A stretch of 64,000 nucleotides of DNA from the NCBI GenBank assembly GCA_029547185.1, contig JAKPPU010000046.1:62001-126000 (forward strand), written 5' to 3'. Below the pieces are notes generated by a model. It searched no databases. It worked only from the letters and a program-made list of their open reading frames with translations, and had not been told where the DNA came from. Within the stretch, counting starts at the first letter, position 1; each line of letters starts with the position of its first letter. Source of the DNA: Deltaproteobacteria bacterium (GTDB lineage Bacteria > Desulfobacterota > Desulfomonilia > UBA1062). Position numbers and translations under genes: made by a program. This document shows positions 56,878-64,000 of the stretch, in pieces.

Positions 56878-57764
56878 GAGGAGACCTCCCGGCCGACCTT
56901 CTCTTTGAGCGCCTCTGCCAGGAGCTCGCCGATGGAGGGGTCCGCCCCTTCCATGCACATCCTCTCGACGAAGGATTCGTCCGGGCTGCCGAGCATGCCG
57001 GCGATCGAGACCTCTTCGCCGCAGAGGGTCGCCAGCGCGCCTGCGGGAAGATTGCAGTCCTGCCCCAGCGCCGCGAGGAAGGCCCGCTCCGCCTCGGCGC
57101 AGACCCTCGTCGGATAGTGGTCGAGCCTTCGGAGGAGATTCATGAGTTCGGTATCCGAGCTCCTGCTTTCGATGGCGATGACGGCCTGGCCGGGCGAGGG
57201 CATCATGTCGTCGGGGTCGAGGGCGATGCCTTCTTCGAGCCCGAGCCTCTTCACCCCTGCTGCCGCGAGGATGACCGCGTCGACCTCGCGTCCTACCTTC
57301 CCGAGCCTGGTGGGCACGTTCCCCCGGATGTCGACCACCTCCACGTCGGGCCGCAGGAGCCTGACCTGGCACCGCCTGCGCATGCTCGACGTCCCGACTT
57401 TCGAGCCCGGCGGAAGGGTTTTCATGGTGCATCCGTTCACGGAGAAGAGCATGTCCCTCGGGTCCTCCCGCTCGAGGTATGCGCCGATGGTGAGCCCTTC
57501 GGGCAGGACGGCCTGCATGTCTTTGAGGCTGTGGACGGCGCAGTCGATCTCTCCGGCCAGGAGCGCCCGCTCGATCTCCTTGACGAAGACGCCCTTGCCA
57601 CCGATGGCGTCGAGCGGCGCATCCGAGAGGATGTCGCCGGTCGTCTTCACGACGCACACAGACGTTTCGATGTCCGGTTCGAGAAGCGAAAGCGCCTTTC
57701 GAACCATGTCAGTCTGAAGGAGGGCTAGCCTGCTACCCCTTGTGCCGATCCTGATAGTTCGCAT
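56874..57764 (-). CDS. hemC: Hydroxymethylbilane synthase
   Basis: MRTIRIGTRGSRLALLQTDMV; GTSSMRRRCQ; GNVPTRLGKV. Confidence 0.95.
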   Translation of the reverse strand: MRTIRIGTRGSRLALLQTDMVRKALSLLEPDIETSVCVVKTTGDILSDAPLDAIGGKGVFVKEIERALLAGEIDCAVHSLKDMQAVLPEGLTIGAYLEREDPRDMLFSVNGCTMKTLPPGSKVGTSSMRRRCQVRLLRPDVEVVDIRGNVPTRLGKVGREVDAVILAAAGVKRLGLEEGIALDPDDMMPSPGQAVIAIESRSSDTELMNLLRRLDHYPTRVCAEAERAFLAALGQDCNLPAGALATLCGEEVSIAGMLGSPDESFVERMCMEGADPSIGELLAEALKEKVGREVSS

Positions 57765-58968
57765 CGAGCTGGAATATCCTCCGTGTATTTTCGATGTTTG
57801 CAAGTGTCGGGTGCTCCTTGAGAAAGCTCACCACCCGGTGGAGAAGGCGCTTCAGGGAGGCCTGCATCTTCTGTTCGAGAAGGGCCGCCTCGGTGCCTTC
57901 CGGAACGCCCTGCCGGATCTCGTCGCCCACGATGGAGTCGACGAGGCCGAACAGGTCCCGGATGGTGTCCTGTGCATTGAGGGAGTTGACCCATCTCTCG
58001 AAGAGCTCCACCTCGGCCGAGATGATCGCGCCTGCCTTGTCGGCCTCCTCCCTGCGGTTCGTGGCGTGCCTGTCCACGATGGCCTTGAGCGAATCGATGT
58101 CGTAGAGGTAGCAGTTGTAGCAGCTCCCGACATCGGGCTCGACATCCCTGGGCACGGCAATGTCGATGAGGATGAGGGGATCGTTCCGGCGGAGCTTCAT
58201 CACCTCGTCCATCAGGGGCTTCGTAATGATGGGGGTGGGGGAGCCGGTCGAGGAGATCACGATGTTGCACCGGGTGAGCTCTTCCTTGAGTCCCTCGAAG
58301 GGCTTGGGTATTCCCCCGAGCTCTTCTGCGAGCTCGCAGGCGGTGCTCAAGGTGCGGTTGATGATGGAGAGGTCCTTCGCCCCCCTGTCCTTGAGCCGCC
58401 GGGCCGCAATGCCCGCCATCTCGCCTGCCCCGACGACGAGCACCGAGCTGCCTTTGATGTCGCCGAAGATGTGGCAGGCGAGCTCCACTGCCTCTGAGGC
58501 GACCGATACCGGGTACCTGCCGATGTCGGTCTCGGTGCGGACACGCTTCGAGGTTCGAAATGCCCTGTGAAGGGCCTTGTTCAGGAATACCGAGGTCGTG
58601 CCGGCATCGAGGGCGGCCTTGTATGCTTCCTTGGCCTGCCCCAGGATCTGGTTCTCGCCGATGACCAGAGAGTCGAGGCCCGAGGCCACGGTGAAGAGGT
58701 GGCGGACAGCCTCCCTGCCTTTGAAGAGCTCGCTCGCCGGATACAGCTCCGCCTCCGGGACCCCGGAGAGCTCGCTCGTCTTCCTGAAGATCTCCCCGTC
58801 CTCGATGTCCGTCCAGTACACCTCGGACCGGTTGCAGGTCGTGAGGGTGTAGACCTCGGCATCCCTGTGCATGAGGTCGTGGAAGTCCCTGGGCGAGAAG
58901 CGGACTTTTTCCCGGATCTCTATGGGGGCAAGCCGGTAGTTGATGCTGAGGCAGTTGATGCGGTTCAT
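57733..58968 (-). CDS. hemA: Glutamyl-tRNA reductase
   Basis: TTCNRSEVYW; GENQILGQAKEAY; VVGAGEMAGIAARRL; IDIAVPRDVEPDVG. Confidence 0.95.
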   Translation of the reverse strand: MNRINCLSINYRLAPIEIREKVRFSPRDFHDLMHRDAEVYTLTTCNRSEVYWTDIEDGEIFRKTSELSGVPEAELYPASELFKGREAVRHLFTVASGLDSLVIGENQILGQAKEAYKAALDAGTTSVFLNKALHRAFRTSKRVRTETDIGRYPVSVASEAVELACHIFGDIKGSSVLVVGAGEMAGIAARRLKDRGAKDLSIINRTLSTACELAEELGGIPKPFEGLKEELTRCNIVISSTGSPTPIITKPLMDEVMKLRRNDPLILIDIAVPRDVEPDVGSCYNCYLYDIDSLKAIVDRHATNRREEADKAGAIISAEVELFERWVNSLNAQDTIRDLFGLVDSIVGDEIRQGVPEGTEAALLEQKMQASLKRLLHRVVSFLKEHPTLANIENTRRIFQLDANYQDRHKG

Positions 58969-59780
58969 TGCGTGAGCCCTATCCCGTGGGCATCCGGAAA
59001 CAGCACGTTTAAGGTTACGAAGAGCAGGATCATGAGGATGAATCCGATGATGGTGATGATGGCCGTCCTCCTGCCTGCCCATCCTATGGCAAAGCGCTGG
59101 TGGAGGCTGAAGGCAAAGACGAGCCACGTCACCGCTCCTGCGGACGCCTTGGTCGTGAGGTGGGCGAAGCTCACGCTCAGGCTCGATGCCCAGAGCGTTC
59201 CGAAGATCATCCCCGCCGTTATGGCCACGAAACCGAAGCTCAAACAGGCGGAAAGGATCCTGTCGAGGATCTTCAAGGGAGGCAGGTGCGACGCGGTCGA
59301 ATGGATCCTGCCCTTGCGTATGACGGAATCATGGAGGAGATAGACGACGGATGCGACGAAGGCTACGGCGAACAGCGCCTCACCGCCGATCACGGTCAGG
59401 GTGTGGAGAGGGTACCAGATGCGGGCGGCAGCGAGCGGAGCCCCCTGGTCGGCCTGAAGCGAAGGTGCGATCAGACCCAGGCAGAAGCTCGCAGCGGGCA
59501 GGAAAAAGGCCCCGAGCACGGCTGTGGCCTTCCTGAAGGCGAACACGACGAAGACGAGAGAGGAGAGGAAGATCATCATGTTCGCCGCCTGCACGGGAGA
59601 AAGGAGAGGGAGATGGTCCCCCTGCCATGCCAGGGAGATGATGAAGAGGAGGTGCGATGCGATGCTCGCGGCGAAGAGGGCACGCGCCGCGAGGATGACG
59701 GAGGGCTTTCTCCAGAAGAGATACGTGATGAAGGCGGCGCCGGCAAGGATGTAGAAGAAGGTGACGACGGCCAGGCTCAT
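58965..59780 (-). CDS. CcsA/HemX-type cytochrome c assembly membrane protein
   Basis: 8-TM profile; WYPLHTLTVIGGEALFAVAFVASVVYLLHDSVIR; position beside hemA. Confidence 0.82.
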   Translation of the reverse strand: MSLAVVTFFYILAGAAFITYLFWRKPSVILAARALFAASIASHLLFIISLAWQGDHLPLLSPVQAANMMIFLSSLVFVVFAFRKATAVLGAFFLPAASFCLGLIAPSLQADQGAPLAAARIWYPLHTLTVIGGEALFAVAFVASVVYLLHDSVIRKGRIHSTASHLPPLKILDRILSACLSFGFVAITAGMIFGTLWASSLSVSFAHLTTKASAGAVTWLVFAFSLHQRFAIGWAGRRTAIITIIGFILMILLFVTLNVLFPDAHGIGLTQ

Positions 59781-60439
59781 GGGAACACCTCCCCGAGATC
59801 GATGTACTCGCCGAGCGCCTCGCTGAGGATGTCCTCCGCGAGGTTCCTGTCGCGGTTCCGGATCGCATCGATCAGCTCCGAGTTGATGAGGACCTCGAAA
59901 ATCCTCTTGTGGCTTTCGTATCCCCCCTCTCCGGAGAGCACGAGCGGCCTGATCCTGCCCATGATGAGGGCAAGCGTCGCATACTCGTCCCCGATGAGCC
60001 TGTCGAGGTCGATCCTCATCTTCTTGGAGAGCGAGGGGGAGACGCCCCCGGTGGAGATGGCGATCTTGATGGGCCCCTTCTGGATGACCGAAGGGACGAT
60101 GAAGCTGCACAGCTCGGGCCTGTCCACGACATTGCAGAGGATGGAGCGCTGTGCCGCATCCCTGCTCACCGCCTCGTTCGTCTCCTCGTCGTCCGTGGCG
60201 GCGATGACGAGGCACGCGCCTTCCAGGTCTCCCGGGGCATAGTTTCTGCGGACCGCCTCGACGCCCTCGTAGCGTGCAATCTCATCGATGATCATGGGCG
60301 CGATCACCTTCACGCACGCACCCGCGTCGACGAGCGGCTCGACCTTTCTCCAGGCGATCATACCGCCGCCCACGACCGCGACGGTTTTGCCCTTCAAGTC
60401 GACGAAGATCGGATAGTAGAGATTGTCCTGGGAGGTCAT
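59777..60439 (-). CDS. Precorrin-2 dehydrogenase / sirohydrochlorin ferrochelatase (CysG N-terminal type)
   Basis: YYPIFVDLKGKTVAVVGGGMIAWRKVEPLVDAGACVKVIAP; NVVDRPELCSFIVPSVIQKGPIKIAISTGGVSPSLSK. Confidence 0.93.
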   Translation of the reverse strand: MTSQDNLYYPIFVDLKGKTVAVVGGGMIAWRKVEPLVDAGACVKVIAPMIIDEIARYEGVEAVRRNYAPGDLEGACLVIAATDDEETNEAVSRDAAQRSILCNVVDRPELCSFIVPSVIQKGPIKIAISTGGVSPSLSKKMRIDLDRLIGDEYATLALIMGRIRPLVLSGEGGYESHKRIFEVLINSELIDAIRNRDRNLAEDILSEALGEYIDLGEVFP

Positions 60440-60444
60440 CTCTC

Positions 60445-61227
60445 TCAATGCCTGCTTTCGCTCATGCGAGGAACGTCTTTGGTGAGCCACTGCCTGATTA
60501 TTCCGATGGTCCGGGGGTCCTTCCGGAGCTGATGGGCCGCCCCGTCGATCATGATGATCTTCTTCGGAAGGCATGCGGCGGCGAAGAGCTTCTCTGCATG
60601 CTCTTTCGGCACGACCTCGTCACGGTCGCCGTGCACGATGCCCACGGGACAGGGCGACACGAACGGGAGCCACTTCGCCGGCTCGAGGTCGAGAAAGCCC
60701 TTGTACCACGCGCCGAGATCGGGCGGAAAATGCTCGTCTCTGATGACGCCTATGCGCTTGAAGTGGTCCCGCAACACTGCGGGATCGGTGGGCAGGATCT
60801 CGGAGAAATTCTCCGGTGTGGCCATTAGGAGGAGGCTCGAGAAGCGCTTCTCGAGGGAGGCGTAGCGTGCAGCGATCGCACCGCCTGCCGAGAAGGCCAC
60901 GCAGTGCACGGAGGCAGGGTCGACGCCCGGGGTGTCGCATACCTTCGAGACCACGGCCTCGAGGTCGCTGTGCCAGCCCCGCATGTCGATGTTTCCCTCG
61001 GAGAGCCCGCATCCGCGGAAGTTGAAGGTCGCGCAGCAGTACCCCTCGGAGATGAGCTCCTCCACGAGGTCGAGGTAACCCCTGTCGTTCGGATCGGGAT
61101 TCCCTCCGGGGATCCCGTGGCAGAAGAGAACGACGCTCCGAAGTCCCTGGAAGGAGTCGTCAGGACAGTACAGCCATGCCCTGATTCTTGCTCCCTTGGG
61201 GATTGGCAGTAACTCTCTGGATTTCAT
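60445..61227 (-). CDS. Alpha/beta hydrolase
   Basis: VVLFCHGIPGGNPDPNDRG; VAFSAGGAIAARYA; GIVHGDRDEVVP. Confidence 0.88.
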   Translation of the reverse strand: MKSRELLPIPKGARIRAWLYCPDDSFQGLRSVVLFCHGIPGGNPDPNDRGYLDLVEELISEGYCCATFNFRGCGLSEGNIDMRGWHSDLEAVVSKVCDTPGVDPASVHCVAFSAGGAIAARYASLEKRFSSLLLMATPENFSEILPTDPAVLRDHFKRIGVIRDEHFPPDLGAWYKGFLDLEPAKWLPFVSPCPVGIVHGDRDEVVPKEHAEKLFAAACLPKKIIMIDGAAHQLRKDPRTIGIIRQWLTKDVPRMSESRH

Positions 61228-62299
61228 CTTCAAGCAGGTTATACCTCCTGTACACGAGGGCCCACGATTTCAGCTCGTGCTCGTCGAGGACCATTTCGTC
61301 GCTGTCGGGGTATGTTCTTGCAGGAACTCGGTTGCTCGACGCGAGCAGCCGGATGGCGTTCTCCGGTATCCCGAGAAGGAAGGCGGCCTTCTCGAGGGAC
61401 GTCTTTTTGTGCTTTCCATTCCCAACCTTCTTGAAGACGAACGTCTGGAGGATGTTCTTCCGGGTGGCTTCCCCGTCGAGAGAGAAGGCGCGGTCGAGGA
61501 TGTCGACATATTCCCTGTCCATCTGGTATCTGATATTCGCGAGCTCCACCAGTGCGCGGACGTCGTCCCGGTACTCGTCGAGCATCATCCGGAGTATCCG
61601 CTCCGCCTCCTGCATATTGTTCTGGAAGAAATTGATTTCCGACAGGTAGAGGTAGGTGTCCTTTTCCCTGTCTCCCAGCTCCATGGCCTTGGTGAACATC
61701 TCGAGGGCGAGGTCGAGATGCCCGAGCTCCCTGTGGCAGATGCCGATGAGCTTGTAGATCAGCGGCGAGGTCGAGCACAGGATGTTCGCCTTCTCGAGGT
61801 CGTCGGCGGCAATGGTGTAGTAGCCCTGCTCCATCTTTTCCCTGGCCCGGTTCATGAAGGTCTTGAACCGCTCCTCGAAGGCCATCGAAGAAAGGCTCAG
61901 CCCCGTGTCCTTGAAGTGAAACCCCGCGGTGCACAGATCGATATACTCGCGGTTCTCGTTCAAGGGCTCGCTCGACTGGAGCACGTCGATGACCCGCTGG
62001 CAGAGGTTCTTGATGGGGAGCATGCTGTTGTTCTTGTTGGCGACATTGAACCCGACGGCGCAGACATCGTTGTTTTCCATCTCGGAGAGATGCCGCGCCT
62101 CGTTCATGAGCTCCCTGAAGAACTGGTTCGTCATCTCCTTCGAGTTGAATATGGGCAGCACCATGGCTGACTTGTACTGGCCCGCAGGGCAGCTGTACTC
62201 ATAACTGAGCCAGAATTCGCCATATTCGCTGTCGATCCTTTCCACCTCGACGGAGATCAGCTCAATAAGTCCTCTGGGTTGTTCCAGTTTGCCGCGCAT
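61160..62299 (-). CDS. TPR-containing protein
   Basis: PLIYKLIGICHRELGHLDLALEMFTKAMELGDREKDTYLYLSEINFFQNNMQEAERIL. Confidence 0.8.
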   Translation of the reverse strand: MRGKLEQPRGLIELISVEVERIDSEYGEFWLSYEYSCPAGQYKSAMVLPIFNSKEMTNQFFRELMNEARHLSEMENNDVCAVGFNVANKNNSMLPIKNLCQRVIDVLQSSEPLNENREYIDLCTAGFHFKDTGLSLSSMAFEERFKTFMNRAREKMEQGYYTIAADDLEKANILCSTSPLIYKLIGICHRELGHLDLALEMFTKAMELGDREKDTYLYLSEINFFQNNMQEAERILRMMLDEYRDDVRALVELANIRYQMDREYVDILDRAFSLDGEATRKNILQTFVFKKVGNGKHKKTSLEKAAFLLGIPENAIRLLASSNRVPARTYPDSDEMVLDEHELKSWALVYRRYNLLEDEIQRVTANPQGSKNQGMAVLS

Positions 62300-62420
62300 A
62301 GTATTTAGAGATCTATTCTGTGGCCGTCAAAAAGTCAACAGAAGGAACGATGCACGGCATAAATACGAGTGGAATCGTGCCCGGAATTATGATAGCTCAC
62401 GTTTTCTAGGAGGTGAGGTG

Positions 62421-63137
62421 ATGAAGAGATTCCCCTGTTTGTTCATGATCTTCCTGATTTCCATTCTCCTCATATGCCCCCGGATTTCTTATTGCGCCCC
62501 CAGGGCGTTTATTCAGAACACCGTCTATGATGCGGGAGACGTTCCCCAGGGTAAGGAAATATCTAACGAGTTCACCCTGAAGAACACCGGGGACCAGCCG
62601 CTGACATTCAAAGTGAGGCCGTGCTGAGGCGTGGAGATATCTGCCCCGGGCGGGCAGACCATAGCTCCCGGCGATGCGGGGAAGATCATCGTGAAAATGT
62701 CCACCGGTCCGTTCACGAACGATCTCTTTAAAGAGGTGAAGGTCGAAACGAACGACCCGAAGGCGGACCTGATTGTCCTGACCATGAAGGCAAAGGTCAC
62801 CGAGATGCTCAAGATCAGTCCCAGGCTGGTCAACTTCGGCAGGATGATGAAAGGCCAGACCGCGAGCAGGGAGATCTCGGTGGAGAACGTGAGCGAAAGC
62901 TCCATCAGGATAACCAGGCTGGAAGCCACGCCCGAGAACCTGCTTGCCGTCCAGCCCTCCGAGCCCTTCACCCTGAAGCCGGGACAGTCGAAGAAGCTCA
63001 CCGTAAAGATATCGACCGGATCGTCAGGCGGGTTTGTCGGCGGGTATGTCAACCTGGAAACCAATCTGGAGTATCTCCCGAAAAAAACCGTCCACGTGCG
63101 TGTCGAGGTGAAAGAAAAACAGGAATCGGCACGATGA
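62421..63137 (+). CDS. DUF1573/ASH-like secreted protein with in-frame TGA at 62625-62627; candidate selenoprotein (Sec at codon 69)
   Basis: RBS AGGAGGTGAGGTG-ATG; signal peptide; ...EFTLKNTGDQPLTFKVRPC[TGA]GVEISAPGGQTIAPGDAGKIIVKMSTG...VETNDP; same frame before and after the TGA. Confidence 0.7.
62628..62658 (+). promoter_or_regulatory. Candidate bacterial SECIS hairpin
   Basis: TCTGCCC (62640-62646) / CGGGC loop / GGGCAGA (62652-62658); loop starts 20 nt after the UGA. Confidence 0.6.
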
Positions 63138-63165
63138 GGATGGAGCCCTTCCGTACGGCAGCCGG

Positions 63166-64000
63166 ATGAAGAGAAGCGCGCGGAGAAATATCATCGCGGT
63201 CGGAGGACTCACCGGCATCAGCCGTATTCTGGGCTTCGTCCGCGATATGGTCATGGCGTGGATTCTGGGGGCCGGGGTCCTCACAGACGCCTTCATCGTC
63301 GCCTTCAGAATACCCAATCTCCTGCGCCGGTTCATGGCGGAAGGAACGGTCAGCGTAGCCTTCATCCCGGTGTTCTCGGAGGCGAAGGAGAAGGAAGGCA
63401 TCGCGAAGGCATTCGAGCTCACCCGGGATATGCTCACCTTCATGTTCTATGCCCTCACCGCCGTCGTGATCATTGGCGAGATCATTGCTCCCGCCATGGT
63501 GGGCGCCCTGGCGCCGGGGTTTCTGGGCGACCCGGTGTTTGACGTCGCGGTGCGCCTCACCCGGATCATGTTCCCTTTCATCCTGCTCATCGGGATCGCT
63601 GCACTGCTCATGGGCATCCTCAATTCCCTGGGGCACTTCACGGCCCCCGCGGGCGCCCCGGTTCTCCTCAATGTGTTCATGATCGGCGTCCCTGTCGCAG
63701 GCTATGTGATGTATCCGATATTCGACAGGCCCGAAGATGCCTTCGCCTGGGGCGTCATCCTGGGAGGCATCGCGCAGATCATCCTTCAGATGATCCCTCT
63801 CAGGATCATGAAGGTCCCCTTGAGATTCACGGCCCACTTCTACCATCCGAGGCTCAGGCAAGTCCTGAAGCTCATGGGCGTCGCCGCCATCGGGGCGTCG
63901 GTCTATCAGCTCAACGTGTTCATCGGAACGCTGCTCGCATCGCTCCTTCCGACAGGCAGCGTCTCCTACCTCTACTACGCCAGCCGCATCCTCGAGCTTC
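63166..64000 (+). CDS. murJ: Lipid II flippase MurJ, 3' end cut by window edge
   Basis: GGLTGISRILGFVRDMVMAWILGAGVLTDAFIVAFRIPNLLRRFMAEGTVSVAFIPVFSE. Confidence 0.95.
   Translation, partial: MKRSARRNIIAVGGLTGISRILGFVRDMVMAWILGAGVLTDAFIVAFRIPNLLRRFMAEGTVSVAFIPVFSEAKEKEGIAKAFELTRDMLTFMFYALTAVVIIGEIIAPAMVGALAPGFLGDPVFDVAVRLTRIMFPFILLIGIAALLMGILNSLGHFTAPAGAPVLLNVFMIGVPVAGYVMYPIFDRPEDAFAWGVILGGIAQIILQMIPLRIMKVPLRFTAHFYHPRLRQVLKLMGVAAIGASVYQLNVFIGTLLASLLPTGSVSYLYYASRILEL

Overview
A gene-dense, high-GC chromosomal window. Gene content (PEP-CTERM protein, siroheme-to-heme operon with AhbC, several acyl-CoA genes) suggests a Desulfobacterota-like anaerobe; this is inference. About 60 CDSs are supported. 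Most are ordinary housekeeping or metabolic genes: P-type ATPase, HtpX, NhaR-type LysR, ArfB, RNase Z, thiolases, acyl-CoA ligases and dehydrogenase, a hemA-hemC-cobA/hemD-ahbC operon, and MurJ. No rRNA, tRNA or CRISPR array was recognised.

Most notable observations:
(1) A DUF1573-like secreted protein (62421..63137) is interrupted by one in-frame TGA in the context PC-TGA-G, at the conserved Cys region. A hairpin sits at the right distance downstream to be a bacterial SECIS element, making this a candidate undescribed selenoprotein family.
(2) A low-GC insertion (~34405..37240) truncates an acyl-CoA synthetase. It carries an N-terminally truncated Zn-ribbon DNA methylase and a candidate PD-(D/E)XK endonuclease.
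(3) A diadenylate-cyclase-like gene with an altered RHR motif is bracketed by two direct copies of a MITE-like element with terminal inverted repeats.
(4) A Mn-dependent pyrophosphatase is collapsed to its two ends.
(5) A CheD homolog lacks the nucleophilic Cys and is coupled to an HDOD gene.
(6) A near-consensus sigma-54 promoter precedes a PEP-CTERM gene.
(7) A four-tier nested palindrome lies between convergent genes.
(8) One protein fuses ferredoxin, GltD-like and nitroreductase domains inside a candidate acyl-CoA catabolic operon.

All family calls come from reading motifs; no database search was run.
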